From positions 1 to 61,223 of the forward strand of contig CANBVJ010000014.1 in NCBI GenBank assembly GCA_947372865.1: 61,223 nucleotides of DNA. The letters run 5' to 3'. Source of the stretch: Comamonadaceae bacterium (GTDB lineage: Bacteria > Pseudomonadota > Gammaproteobacteria > Burkholderiales > Burkholderiaceae_C). Each line of letters opens with the position of its first letter. The stretch's first letter is position 1. Below are positions 16,258 through 25,339 of the stretch, one piece after another. Under the pieces are notes generated by a model. It saw only the letters and a list, made by a program, of their open reading frames with translations. It was not told the DNA's origin and did not search any database. The position numbers and the translations under genes are program-made.

Positions 16258-17733
16258 CTACAGCAGCACGATGTCGTACTGTTCCTGCCCCATGGCAGTT
16301 TCGCTTTGCAGCGACACCGGTTTGCCAATGAATTCGCTCAGGCCCGCAAGGTGCTGGCTTTCTTCGTCCAGAAACAACTCGATCACTTTGGGCGCGGCCA
16401 CGATGCGGAACTCTTGCGGGTTGAACTGGCGCGCCTCGCGCAGAATCTCGCGAAAAATGTCGTACACCACGCTGCGCGCGGTTTTGACAATGCCTTTGCC
16501 CTCGCACACCGGGCAGGGTTCGCACAGCATGTGGGCCAGCGATTCGCGGGTGCGCTTGCGCGTCATCTCCACCAGCCCGAGCTGCGAAAAGCCGCCGGCC
16601 ATGGTTTTCACCCTATCACGCGCGAGTTGCTTTTTAAATTCAGCCAGCACCGCGTCGCGGTGGTCGGCGCGCGCCATATCAATAAAGTCGGCCACGATGA
16701 TGCCGCCCAGGTTGCGCAGACGCAGTTGGCGGGCCAGGGCTTGGGCGGCTTCCAGGTTGGTCTTGAAAATCGTGTCGTCAAAATTGCGCGCACCGACAAA
16801 GCCGCCGGTGTTCACGTCCACCGTGGTCAGCGCCTCGGTCTGGTCAATGATCAGGTAGCCACCGCTCTTGAGGTCCACCCGACGCCCCAGCGCTTTGGCG
16901 ATTTCTTCGTCAATCGCGTACAGGTCAAAAATCGGCCGCTCGCCCTTGTAATGCTGCAGTTTTTTGACCGCCTGGGGCATGAACTCGGCGCCAAACGCCT
17001 GCAAGGCTTCAAACTGCTCGCGCGAATCCACGCGAATCGTTTGCGTGGATTCGCCCACCAAGTCGCGCAGCACGCGCTGCAGCAGATTCAGGTCTTGGTG
17101 CAACAAGCTCGTGGGCGGCAGCTTGAGCGACGCGCTTTTGATGCGCGCCCAGGCCTTGCGCAAATAGGCAATGTCGTCAGCCAGTTCGGTGTCTTGCGCA
17201 TCTTCGGCGTTGGTGCGCAGGATAAAGCCGCCACCTTCGCTGCCGGCCAGGGTCTGCACGCGCTGGCGCAGCTCTTCACGCTGGGCCAGCGGTATTTTTT
17301 GTGACACGCCCACATGGTCGTCCTGCGGCAAAAACACCAGCATGCGACCGGCGATGCTGATCTGCGTGGACAGGCGCGCGCCCTTGGTGCCCATCGGGTC
17401 TTTGATCACCTGCACCATCAGGGCCTGGCCCTCAAACACCTGGCGCTCGATCGGAATAAGCGCCTGCGCCGTGCGCGCTGCGCTGATGGTTTCGCCCTCA
17501 GCCGGCGGGTGCCAAACGTCGGCCACATGCAAAAAGGCCGCACGTTCGAGCCCAATGTCAATAAACGCCGACTGCATGCCCGGCAACACCCGCGCCACCT
17601 TGCCCAGATAGACGTTGCCCACCAGGCCGCGCTCGAGCGTGCGCTCCACGTGCAGCTCTTGCACCGCGCTGTGCTCCACAACGGCCACGCGGGTTTCCTG
17701 GGGCGACCAGTTGATCAATATGTCTTGCTGCAC
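16258..17733 (-). CDS. rng: ribonuclease G
   Basis: A 491-residue endoribonuclease of the RNase E/G family that matures 16S rRNA 5' ends and degrades mRNA. An S1 domain lies at about 35-125 (GNVYLGKVARVLPGMQSAF). The two catalytic aspartates lie in LTTVDVNTGGFVG (about 305) and IIVADFIDM (about 350). The zinc-link cysteines are in CEPCPVCEGKG (about 412-420). It has no long RNase E C-terminal scaffold, which fits RNase G. It lies 12 bases downstream of maf, the usual maf-rng pairing. Confidence 0.94.
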   Translation of the reverse strand: MQQDILINWSPQETRVAVVEHSAVQELHVERTLERGLVGNVYLGKVARVLPGMQSAFIDIGLERAAFLHVADVWHPPAEGETISAARTAQALIPIERQVFEGQALMVQVIKDPMGTKGARLSTQISIAGRMLVFLPQDDHVGVSQKIPLAQREELRQRVQTLAGSEGGGFILRTNAEDAQDTELADDIAYLRKAWARIKSASLKLPPTSLLHQDLNLLQRVLRDLVGESTQTIRVDSREQFEALQAFGAEFMPQAVKKLQHYKGERPIFDLYAIDEEIAKALGRRVDLKSGGYLIIDQTEALTTVDVNTGGFVGARNFDDTIFKTNLEAAQALARQLRLRNLGGIIVADFIDMARADHRDAVLAEFKKQLARDRVKTMAGGFSQLGLVEMTRKRTRESLAHMLCEPCPVCEGKGIVKTARSVVYDIFREILREARQFNPQEFRIVAAPKVIELFLDEESQHLAGLSEFIGKPVSLQSETAMGQEQYDIVLL

Positions 17734-17745
17734 GGGCTTTAACTC

Positions 17746-18357
17746 CTAGGACTCCAGGGCGCGCAATGCCTGAGCGGTCTCAAACAGCGGCAGGCCCATG
17801 ATGCCAGAGTAGCTGCCGTCAATGCGCGCAATAAACGCCGCCGCCAATCCCTGCACCGCATACGCCCCGGCCTTGCCCATGGGCTCTTCCGAGGCCACAT
17901 AGGCCGCAATCTGCGCCTGCGACAAGGGCGCGAAGGTCACGCGCGACACGCTGCAGGCACGCACCACCCGGGCGCCCTCCCCCAAAACTCCATTACCCAG
18001 CGCAATCGCCGTCATCACCCGGTGACTGCGCCCGGCCAGGCGGCCCAGCATGCGCGCCGCGTCTGCTGCGTCCTGCGGTTTGCCCAAAATGCTGCGCCCT
18101 AACGCCACCGTGGTGTCCGAACACAAGATGGGAGCCTGCGGCAACTGGCGGCGCAGCAGGCGCGCCTGCGCGGCCTGCAGCTTGAGCGCAGTCACGCGCT
18201 GCACATAGGCCAGCGGCGGCTCGCCGGGCAACACCACTTCCAGCGCTTCGCTGTCCTCAGCATCGTCGGGCAGCAGCAGGCGGTGTTCCACGCCCAATTG
18301 GGATAGCAACTGGCTGCGCCGGGGGCTTTGCGAGGCAAGGTAAATAAAGGCGGGCAC
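17746..18357 (-). CDS. Maf-family nucleoside triphosphate pyrophosphatase
   Basis: A 203-residue house-cleaning hydrolase that converts dTTP/UTP or modified NTPs to monophosphates. [17 protein letters not shown] is the N-terminal substrate-loop signature. [11 protein letters not shown] carries the metal-binding Asp, [12 protein letters not shown] and [18 protein letters not shown] carry later conserved residues. The S-x-x-R-R motif with D-T-T-V fits the YhdE (dTTP/UTP) subfamily. It sits between rlmH and rng in the common betaproteobacterial order. Confidence 0.9.
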   Translation of the reverse strand: MPAFIYLASQSPRRSQLLSQLGVEHRLLLPDDAEDSEALEVVLPGEPPLAYVQRVTALKLQAAQARLLRRQLPQAPILCSDTTVALGRSILGKPQDAADAARMLGRLAGRSHRVMTAIALGNGVLGEGARVVRACSVSRVTFAPLSQAQIAAYVASEEPMGKAGAYAVQGLAAAFIARIDGSYSGIMGLPLFETAQALRALES

Positions 18358-18364
18358 GCGCTGA

Positions 18365-18832
18365 TTACTCCCGGTGGTAGGGGTGGTTGGCGTTGATGGA
18401 CCAGGCGCGGTAAAGCTGCTCGATCAGCAGCACCCGGGCAAAAGCGTGGGGAAGCGTCAGGTCCGAGAGGCGAATGCGCTCGTGCGCCGCCTGGCGAAAG
18501 GCCGGCTCAAGCCCATCGGGCCCGCCAATGACCAGAGCCACATCGCCGCCACTGAGCTGCCAGTCGGTCAGGCGCGTGGCCAAGGCTTGGGTGTTGAGCG
18601 TGGTGCCACGCTCATCGAGCACCACCACGCGCGCGCCCTTGGGAATGGCGGCCTCAATGCGCGCGCGCTCGGCGGCGTACAAGGTGTCGAGGGTTTTGGA
18701 GCCGCGCGGCTCGGTTTTTACCGCCTTGAGCTCAATCTTGATCTCGTGCGGAAAGCGCTTGGCGTAGTCGTCCCACGCGGTTTGCGCCCAGTCGGGTACG
18801 CGCAGGCCAACGGCAACAATGACCAGCCGCAC
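18365..18832 (-). CDS. rlmH: 23S rRNA (pseudouridine1915-N3)-methyltransferase RlmH
   Basis: A 155-residue SPOUT methyltransferase of exact family length. The C-terminal SAM-binding knot is visible as [18 protein letters not shown] and [22 protein letters not shown], ending in NHPYHRE. It methylates pseudouridine 1915 in helix 69 of 23S rRNA in assembled 70S ribosomes. It lies directly downstream of rsfS (7 bases), a conserved pair. Confidence 0.96.
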   Translation of the reverse strand: MRLVIVAVGLRVPDWAQTAWDDYAKRFPHEIKIELKAVKTEPRGSKTLDTLYAAERARIEAAIPKGARVVVLDERGTTLNTQALATRLTDWQLSGGDVALVIGGPDGLEPAFRQAAHERIRLSDLTLPHAFARVLLIEQLYRAWSINANHPYHRE

Positions 18833-18839
18833 GCTTGCC

Positions 18840-19574
18840 TCAGGCCTGGCGTGGCGCGGTCTTCTTGGCGGCTACTTTTTTGGCAGCCACTTTTTTGGCA
18901 GGCGTGGCCGGCTTTTTGGTGATGACTTTTTTCTCGGCCACTACGACTTTGGTAATGGACGTGGTGGGGGCACCTGCGGTCTTGCGTGCAGCCGTCTTGG
19001 CGGGCGTGGCTTTGGCCGTTGCGGCCTTGGCGGCGTCGCGTTTGGCGGCAGCGGCGTTGGCGGCAGCCGTTTTGGCGGCTTGGGCGCGTGAAGGGAAAGC
19101 CTCTGCCACGCCAATTTTGGCGGCATTGGAGCGGCGCAGCGTGGTGACCGGTTTGGCAGCGCTGGCGGCGACCGGGGCTTTGGCCACCGGTGCGGGCTTG
19201 GCCACGCCGAGCTTCAGGCGCACCGGCTTTTCGCCCCACAGCTCTTCCAGGTTGTAATAGGCGCGAAAGCTGGGTTGCATCACATGCACCACGGCCTGGC
19301 CGCAATCCACAATGATCCATTCGCCGTTGACTTCGCCTTCCATGCGGGGCTTGGCGAAACCGGCGTCGCGCACTGCATCGCGCACGCTGGCGGCCAGGGC
19401 CTTGGTCTGGCGGTTGGACGTGCCCGAAGCCACGATCACACGCTCAAACAAGGCGGACAGGTTTTCGGTGTCAAACACCACGATGTCTTGGGCCTTGACG
19501 TCTTCAAGGCCGTCCACAATCACACGCTGGAGTTTTTGGATGTCATTTTTTTTGGCAGCAGAGGAAGTGGTCAT
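18840..19574 (-). CDS. rsfS: ribosome silencing factor RsfS with long Ala/Lys-rich tail
   Basis: A 244-residue protein. Residues about 10-115 are the RsfS domain ([52 protein letters not shown]). This domain binds L14 (uL14) and blocks subunit joining when nutrients are short. About 130 further residues consist largely of Ala, Lys, Pro and Thr with repeats such as [13 protein letters not shown]. Canonical RsfS is about 105-130 residues, so the tail roughly doubles the protein. The tail resembles histone-H1-like or AlgP-like nucleic-acid-binding tails. It overlaps nadD by one base. Confidence 0.92.
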   Translation of the reverse strand: MTTSSAAKKNDIQKLQRVIVDGLEDVKAQDIVVFDTENLSALFERVIVASGTSNRQTKALAASVRDAVRDAGFAKPRMEGEVNGEWIIVDCGQAVVHVMQPSFRAYYNLEELWGEKPVRLKLGVAKPAPVAKAPVAASAAKPVTTLRRSNAAKIGVAEAFPSRAQAAKTAAANAAAAKRDAAKAATAKATPAKTAARKTAGAPTTSITKVVVAEKKVITKKPATPAKKVAAKKVAAKKTAPRQA

Positions 19575-20167
19575 CAGGGTGTCTGGTAAAGGTGGTGGTG
19601 GGCAATATAGCGCGCAACGGGTTCGGTCACCAGCGTTTCTATGCTTTGTTGGTGGGCTACGCGGTGACGAATATCAGTCGCGCTTTGCGCCATGGCGGGC
19701 ATGTGCAGCCATTGCAAGGCAAATTTTTGGGTCTGGATGGGGTCAATGGCAGCGGTGGAGCCGACAGATTTAGGGCGCGCAGCTACATAAATTATAGCAA
19801 GTCGGGCCAAGTCACTGGCGCGGTGCCAATGTTGCAGGCTCTGCGCCTGGTCCTGGCCTATGAGCAAACACAGGTGCGCGCCGGGATGCTCGCGCCGCAG
19901 CGCCTCTAGCGTGTCCACCGTAAAACTCGGGCCGCCGCGCTCGATCTCCTGCGCGTCCACCGTGGCCTGCGGCACGTCGGCAAAGGCCAATTCACACATC
20001 GCCAGGCGGTGGTGCGCCGCCGTCAAAGTGCGGCGTTTGTGCAAGGGCTGGCCCGTGGGCACCACGCGCAACTGGCCCAGCCCCAGCTGCGCTACCGCCG
20101 CCTGCGCCAGCGCCACATGGCCCCGGTGCGGCGGGTCAAACGCGCCGCCAAACACGCCAATGCGCAT
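19574..20167 (-). CDS. nadD: nicotinate-nucleotide adenylyltransferase NadD
   Basis: A 197-residue enzyme adenylating nicotinate mononucleotide to deamido-NAD in NAD synthesis. The start ATG 20167 gives MRIGVFGGAFDPPHRGHVAL with the nucleotidyltransferase HxGH motif. PSFTVDTLEALRREHP and QSATDIRHRVA (an IS-x-T-x-IR variant) follow. The frame continues upstream into hemF, but those residues are unrelated to the family. It is 11 bases downstream of hemF. Confidence 0.93.
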   Translation of the reverse strand: MRIGVFGGAFDPPHRGHVALAQAAVAQLGLGQLRVVPTGQPLHKRRTLTAAHHRLAMCELAFADVPQATVDAQEIERGGPSFTVDTLEALRREHPGAHLCLLIGQDQAQSLQHWHRASDLARLAIIYVAARPKSVGSTAAIDPIQTQKFALQWLHMPAMAQSATDIRHRVAHQQSIETLVTEPVARYIAHHHLYQTP

Positions 20168-20178
20168 GGGGCTGCTGC

Positions 20179-21099
20179 TCAAACCCAGTCCCGCGCCACC
20201 AGAAATTGGGAATACAAGGCCGCCTCGGGCGTGCCCGGCGCGGGCACGTTTTGGTAAGACCAGCTCGCCAGCGGCGGCATCGACAGCAAAATCGACTCGG
20301 TGCGCCCGCCCGACTGCAGGCCAAAGTGGGTGCCGCGGTCCCACACCAGGTTGAATTCCACATAGCGCCCGCGCCGGTAGAGCTGGAACTCGCGCTCGCG
20401 GCTGCCATAGGCCATGTCCTTGCGCCGCTGCACGATGGGCATGTAGGCGCCCAAAAATGCGTCTGCTACCGCCCGCAGCATGGCAAAGCTCTGCTCCTGG
20501 CCCAGCTCGGAAAAATCGTCAAAAAACACGCCGCCAATACCGCGCGGCTCGTTGCGGTGCTTGAGGAAAAAGTAGTCGTCGCACCAGGTTTTAAAGCGCG
20601 GGTATTTGTCCGCACCAAAGGGCGCGAGCGCATCTTTGCAGCTTTGGTGGAAATGCACCGCGTCTTCTTCAAAACCATAGATGGGCGTCAGATCCATGCC
20701 GCCGCCAAACCAGCACACGGTTTGGCCCTCGGGGTTTTTGGCGGCCAGCATGCGCACATTCATGTGCACCGTGGGCGCATAGGGGTTGCGCGGATGAAAC
20801 ACCAGCGACACGCCCATGGCCTCAAAGGGCGCACCGGCCAGTTCGGGGCGGTGCTGGGTGGCGCTTGGCGGCAGGCGTGGCCCGCGCACATGCGAAAAGC
20901 CGCAGCCCGCGCGCTCAAACACTGCGCCGTTTTCCAGAATCTGGGTAATGCCACTGCCCTGCAACATTTCGCCCGGCGGCTTTTCCCAAGGGTCTACCAC
21001 CAGGGTGCCGCCGTCAAGCGCGACCACTGCGCCGGTAATGCGCGATTGCAAGTCCATAAGGTACTGGCGCACGGTGTCAGGGGATGCGGTTTCAAACAC
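20179..21099 (-). CDS. hemF: oxygen-dependent coproporphyrinogen-III oxidase HemF
   Basis: A 306-residue enzyme of usual length. It decarboxylates coproporphyrinogen III to protoporphyrinogen IX with O2, in the cytosol. I chose the GTG at 21099 because GGAGA lies 8 bases upstream and the N-terminus then aligns with the family ([13 protein letters not shown]). Conserved segments are [38 protein letters not shown] [13 protein letters not shown], and [11 protein letters not shown]. Heme made here feeds the oxidase cluster encoded later in the window. It overlaps the upstream acyltransferase gene by 8 bases. Confidence 0.94.
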   Translation of the reverse strand: MFETASPDTVRQYLMDLQSRITGAVVALDGGTLVVDPWEKPPGEMLQGSGITQILENGAVFERAGCGFSHVRGPRLPPSATQHRPELAGAPFEAMGVSLVFHPRNPYAPTVHMNVRMLAAKNPEGQTVCWFGGGMDLTPIYGFEEDAVHFHQSCKDALAPFGADKYPRFKTWCDDYFFLKHRNEPRGIGGVFFDDFSELGQEQSFAMLRAVADAFLGAYMPIVQRRKDMAYGSREREFQLYRRGRYVEFNLVWDRGTHFGLQSGGRTESILLSMPPLASWSYQNVPAPGTPEAALYSQFLVARDWV

Positions 21100-21769
21100 G
21101 GGGCAATTCTCCAGAGGACGGGGGGGACGAAGCTGCACCACGCCCAGGCGGCGACTTGAGCAACACAATGGGCGAAGCGCCCTCGGGCCTGCGGCCTTGC
21201 ACACCGGCAAAGCTGGCGGCGATATAGGCCATGTCAGCTGCCTCGTCGCCGCTCAGATAGTAAAAATGGGTAGCCACCAGTTCGCGGCGGCCAAAGTCCA
21301 GGCGCACCAAGCACAAAGGCACCTCGGCTTGCAGCGCGGTTTGGTAAAAGCCGCTGCGCCAGCCAGTGGTGCGTTTGCGCGTGCCTTCGGGTGCCAGGCC
21401 CAACCAGCAGTAGCGCTGCTGGCGGCGGGCGTCTTGGAGTTCGGCAATGGCTTGGCCCACCAGGCCGCCAGGGGCGTCGCGCACCGCAGGGATACCGCCG
21501 AGCCAGCGCATCCAGCGCCCCAACAAGGGCACCCGAAACAGTGTGTCCTTGCCCCAGAAGTTGAGCTGCACGCCCAGCGCCCACTTGGCCATGACGGCAA
21601 ACACAAAATCCCAATTGCTGGTGTGCGGATAGACCACAAAAACGCCCTGCAAGGTGGGCAAGCCCTCAAACTGCAGTTCCCAGCCCAAAGCCTTCAGCAG
21701 GCTGCGGGCCAGACGGCTGCCTTGGGGCTGCACCGGATGGGGCGGGATCAGGGTCATACGGTCAGTCAC
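21092..21769 (-). CDS. lysophospholipid acyltransferase (PlsC-like)
   Basis: A 225-residue acyltransferase. The catalytic motif is [13 protein letters not shown] (H-x4-D). [25 protein letters not shown] and [19 protein letters not shown] carry the glycine-rich and P-E-G-T-R motifs of the family. It probably acylates a glycerolipid at the membrane. GTG 21769 or ATG 21757 may be the start. This acyltransferase is a usual neighbour of purD and hemF in the Burkholderiales. Confidence 0.85.
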   Translation of the reverse strand: MTDRMTLIPPHPVQPQGSRLARSLLKALGWELQFEGLPTLQGVFVVYPHTSNWDFVFAVMAKWALGVQLNFWGKDTLFRVPLLGRWMRWLGGIPAVRDAPGGLVGQAIAELQDARRQQRYCWLGLAPEGTRKRTTGWRSGFYQTALQAEVPLCLVRLDFGRRELVATHFYYLSGDEAADMAYIAASFAGVQGRRPEGASPIVLLKSPPGRGAASSPPSSGELPRV

Positions 21770-21784
21770 CCAAGCGCGCGCATA

Positions 21785-23077
21785 TCACGCCTTGAGCGCC
21801 CGAAAACCGATATCGCTGCGAAACTGCATGCCCTCAAAGTGGATCTGGTGCACCACTTCGTAGGCGCGGGTCTGCGCCACGCGCACGGTGTCCGCCAGCG
21901 CGGTGACACACAGCACGCGCCCGCCTGAGGTTTGCAACACGCCGTCGTGCAGCGTGGTGCCCGCGTGGAACACCACCACCTCGTCCGTCTCTTTGGGGAT
22001 GCCAGTAATGGCATCGCCCTGGCGCGGCGCCTGCGGATAGCCGGGCGCAGCCAGCACCACGCCCAAGGCGGTGCGCCGGTCCCACAACAGCTCCATATCG
22101 GCCAAGCCTTTGGCGCCTGCGGGCTCGGTAGCCGCCCACAGCACATCGACCCAGTCGCTTTTCAGGCGCGCCAGGATGGGCTGGGTTTCGGGGTCGCCCA
22201 TGCGGCAGTTGAATTCCAGGGTTTTGACCTTGCCGTGCGCGTCGATCATCAGGCCGGCATACAAAAAGCCGGTGAATGGAATACCGTCTTTTTCCATGCC
22301 CCGGATGGTGGGCAATATCACCTCGCGCATGGCGCGAGCGTGCACGTCTGGCGTGACCACGGGCGCGGGCGAATACGCGCCCATGCCGCCAGTGTTTGGC
22401 CCGGCGTCACCGTCTTGCAGGCGCTTGTGGTCTTGGCTGGTAGCCAGCGGCAGCACGTTTTTGCCGTCGCACATCACGATAAAGCTGGCTTCTTCGCCTT
22501 GCAAGAACTCTTCGATCACCACGCGCGCCTCGCCACCGGTGGGCGCATTGCCAAAGGCGCCGTCGGCCAACATGAAGTCCACCGCTGCGTGCGCCTCGGG
22601 CAGCGTCATGGCCACCACTACGCCCTTGCCAGCGGCCAGGCCGTCGGCCTTGACTACGATGGGCGCGCCCATTGTGTCAAGGTAAGCGTGGGCTGCTGCG
22701 GCGTCCGAGAACACCTCAAAGTGCGCGGTCGGAATGCCGTGGCGCTGCATGAAAGACTTGGAAAAGGCTTTGGAGCTCTCCAACTGCGCCGCCGCCTGCG
22801 TGGGGCCAAAAATGCGCAGGCCGTGGGCGCGAAAGTCGTCCACCACGCCACCGGCCAGCGGGCCTTCGGGGCCAACCACAGTGAGTTCGATCTTGTGCTC
22901 AATCGCCCAGTCGCGTAGGGTGGGGATGTCGGTGATGGGCAGATTTTTCAGCCGGGCGTCGAGCGCGATGCCGCCGTTGCCGGGCGCCACATAGACCATC
23001 TGCACCTTGGGGGACTGGGCGAGTTTCCAGGCCAGCGCGTGTTCGCGGCCACCGCCGCCAATGACCAGAATATTCAT
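21785..23077 (-). CDS. purD: phosphoribosylamine-glycine ligase PurD
   Basis: A 430-residue ATP-grasp enzyme of normal length, catalysing the second step of de novo purine synthesis (GAR formation). [19 protein letters not shown] is the N-terminal signature, with [32 protein letters not shown] and [10 protein letters not shown], then [15 protein letters not shown]. The ATG overlaps the yebC stop by 4 bases. Confidence 0.97.
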   Translation of the reverse strand: MNILVIGGGGREHALAWKLAQSPKVQMVYVAPGNGGIALDARLKNLPITDIPTLRDWAIEHKIELTVVGPEGPLAGGVVDDFRAHGLRIFGPTQAAAQLESSKAFSKSFMQRHGIPTAHFEVFSDAAAAHAYLDTMGAPIVVKADGLAAGKGVVVAMTLPEAHAAVDFMLADGAFGNAPTGGEARVVIEEFLQGEEASFIVMCDGKNVLPLATSQDHKRLQDGDAGPNTGGMGAYSPAPVVTPDVHARAMREVILPTIRGMEKDGIPFTGFLYAGLMIDAHGKVKTLEFNCRMGDPETQPILARLKSDWVDVLWAATEPAGAKGLADMELLWDRRTALGVVLAAPGYPQAPRQGDAITGIPKETDEVVVFHAGTTLHDGVLQTSGGRVLCVTALADTVRVAQTRAYEVVHQIHFEGMQFRSDIGFRALKA

Positions 23078-23793
23078 AGCGCCGCGTTATGAAAGACTTC
23101 CTGGACGTCGTCCAGGTCTTCCAGCACGTCCAGCAGTTTTTGCATGCGCTCGGCGTCGTCGCCCTCAAGCTCGATGCTGTTTTCGGCGCGCATGGTGACT
23201 GCGGCCTCTTCGCACACCAGTCCGGCGGCGTCGAGCGCGGCCTTGACGGCCTCAAAGTCGGCGTAGGCGGTCAGCACCTCAATCACGCCGTCGTCGTGGG
23301 TCACCACGTCTTGGGCTCCTGCTTCTAGGGCCACTTCGAGTACGCGATCTTCGCTGGTTCCGGGGGCGTAGATGATTTGGCCGCAGTGCTTGAACTGAAA
23401 GGCCACCGAGCCTTCGGTGCCCATATTGCCGCCGTGCTTGCTAAAGGCGTGGCGCACCTCGGCCACAGTGCGCACCTTGTTGTCGGTCATGGTGTCCAAA
23501 ATGATGGCCGCGCCGCCAATGCCGTAACCTTCGTAGCGGATTTCCTCGTAGCTCACACCTTCGGCGTTGCCAGTGGCTTTGTCGATGTTGTATTTGATGC
23601 GCTCGGCCGGCATGTTGGCGCCTTTGGCCTTTTCCACCGCCAAACGCAGGCGTGGGTTCATGCCCAAGTCGCCGCCACCGGCGCGGGCGGCCACGGTGAT
23701 TTCACGGATGATGCGCGTCCAGATCTTGCCGCGCTTCTCGTCCTGGCGGCCCTTGCGGTGCTGAATATTGGCCCATTTGCTGTGTCCTGCCAC
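23074..23793 (-). CDS. yebC: YebC/PmpR-family protein
   Basis: A 239-residue member of the YebC family: [20 protein letters not shown] and [21 protein letters not shown] are its signatures. Members were described as DNA-binding regulators, and more recent work links the family to ribosome function at proline-rich stretches; both views exist. It heads the minus-strand run ending at 13236, and its promoter should lie in 23794-23979. Confidence 0.93.
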   Translation of the reverse strand: MAGHSKWANIQHRKGRQDEKRGKIWTRIIREITVAARAGGGDLGMNPRLRLAVEKAKGANMPAERIKYNIDKATGNAEGVSYEEIRYEGYGIGGAAIILDTMTDNKVRTVAEVRHAFSKHGGNMGTEGSVAFQFKHCGQIIYAPGTSEDRVLEVALEAGAQDVVTHDDGVIEVLTAYADFEAVKAALDAAGLVCEEAAVTMRAENSIELEGDDAERMQKLLDVLEDLDDVQEVFHNAAL

Positions 23794-23979
23794 GCGAAAT
23801 CCTTTGAATGTTCGTTAACTCCGGCCAGGGATTGTACTTTTGGGGGCGTTGCGAAACGGTCGCCTTATGTGGGTCCACGCAAGCCGGGTTCAAAGTTCCA
23901 AACACTTTGCTTGATACCGGTCAAGGCCAGACGCACCGTGCTACATCTAGACTGGAACTTGTCAGCAACGTCCCACCGT

Positions 23980-24567
23980 ATGAATAAATGGTACTCAGAT
24001 CGCCTATTGAAAACCACCGTGCTGCTACTGGTGGCGGGGGCGCTGGGCGGCTGCGCCAACTTGCTGCCGGACCTTAAGCGCGAGGTGAGCAACCCTTGGA
24101 CCGACTTTGCGGCGGCCAAACAGAGCTTTGACCAGATTGTTCCGTTCAAAACCTCCATGCAAACGGTGCGCGCGCTGGGCTTTGACCCCGACATCACGCC
24201 CAATATGCAAGTACTCAACCAGGCGCAGGTGATTGAGGCGGTGCTGCCCTCGCCGCTGCAAGAGCGCAGCGCAATTCCGCCGGGCATCGTCAAATGCATG
24301 CAAGCAGGCGCGGATTGCATGGGTTACGCCATGGAACCCAGCCGAATCGTGCAACAGCGAGTGGGTTACTTTTTGCTTGATTTGCTCAACTTTCACCGCA
24401 ACACCGTGACCACGGGCTGGAAGTTTGCCGCCCTGATTGTGGTGATTGACGACCAGGTGGTTTACACCCAATGGAGCGGCCAACCTCAGATTCATACGAC
24501 GGTAGAACGCACCAACCCGCTGGGGCCGCTGCAAAGCATTGACGAATCTTTGGGCTTAGGGTTCTGA
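23980..24567 (+). CDS. putative lipoprotein of unknown function
   Basis: A 195-residue protein. The start ATG 23980 gives a signal sequence (TTVLLLVAGALGGC) with a plausible lipobox, Cys at about 25. No family is recognised. It contains two or three cysteines in the middle (VKCMQAGADCMGY), a hydrophobic stretch (WKFAALIVVIDDQVVY) and a hydrophilic C-terminus. It probably resides in the outer or inner membrane facing the periplasm. The same frame is open far upstream over the antisense of yebC; that extension is rejected. Confidence 0.7.
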   Translation: MNKWYSDRLLKTTVLLLVAGALGGCANLLPDLKREVSNPWTDFAAAKQSFDQIVPFKTSMQTVRALGFDPDITPNMQVLNQAQVIEAVLPSPLQERSAIPPGIVKCMQAGADCMGYAMEPSRIVQQRVGYFLLDLLNFHRNTVTTGWKFAALIVVIDDQVVYTQWSGQPQIHTTVERTNPLGPLQSIDESLGLGF

Positions 24568-24662
24568 GTCCGCAACCAACCGGGCGCTTGACGCGCCGCC
24601 AATTGGGTTAGAGTTTGCGCCACGCACCGCTGTTTATGGGTGCTCCACCAATAAGCCAAAAA

Positions 24663-25316
24663 ATGATCCAAATATCCGACTCCGCCCGCCCCCATGTGCA
24701 CCTGATCGACCACCCGCTGGTGCAGCACAAGCTCACGCTGATGCGTAAAAAAGACGCCAGCACCAACAGCTTTCGCCGTCTGCTGGGCGAACTCAGCAGC
24801 TTGATGGCCTACGAGGTAACGCGCGACATGGCCACGCAAGACGTGGAAATCGAAACCCCGCTGGAAACCATGCAGGCCAAGCAGATTGACGGCAAAAAGT
24901 TGGTTTTTGTGTCAATCTTGCGTGCGGGAAACGGTATTTTGGACGGCGTGCTGCAGGTGGTGCCAGGCGCACGCGTGGGCCATATTGGCCTGTACCGCGA
25001 CCCGGTCACGCTGCAGGCGGTGGAGTACTACTTCAAGATGCCCAAGGACATGCAGGAGCGCGACATCATCGTGGTGGACCCCATGCTGGCCACCGGCAAC
25101 TCGGCGGCGGCGGCCATCACCCGGCTCAAAGAATGCAAGCCCAAGTCCATCAAGTTTTTGTGCCTGCTGACCGTGCCTCAGGGCATCAACACCCTGCACG
25201 CCGCGCACCCTGACGTAGAGATCTTTACCGCCGCCATTGACCGAGAGCTCAATGACCACGGCTACATCCTGCCCGGCTTGGGCGACGCGGGCGACCGCAT
25301 CTTCGGCACCCAATAA
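24663..25316 (+). CDS. upp: uracil phosphoribosyltransferase
   Basis: A 217-residue enzyme salvaging uracil to UMP with PRPP. The start ATG 24663 gives a normal N-terminus ([18 protein letters not shown]). Further signatures are [25 protein letters not shown], the PRPP-binding [14 protein letters not shown] and the uracil-binding ending [17 protein letters not shown]. It is convergent with relA. Confidence 0.96.
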   Translation: MIQISDSARPHVHLIDHPLVQHKLTLMRKKDASTNSFRRLLGELSSLMAYEVTRDMATQDVEIETPLETMQAKQIDGKKLVFVSILRAGNGILDGVLQVVPGARVGHIGLYRDPVTLQAVEYYFKMPKDMQERDIIVVDPMLATGNSAAAAITRLKECKPKSIKFLCLLTVPQGINTLHAAHPDVEIFTAAIDRELNDHGYILPGLGDAGDRIFGTQ

Positions 25317-25339
25317 GCCAACGGGCAAAGGCCTGTGGC

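Noticed and set aside
16213..17304. 363-residue plus-strand open frame opposite rng
   Set aside because: It is the antisense of a well-conserved RNase G gene in GC-rich DNA, with low-complexity composition.
23377..23979. Long in-frame open extension upstream of the lipoprotein gene
   Set aside because: It runs antisense through yebC, has shadow composition and no family features; the signal peptide and lipobox place the start at 23980.
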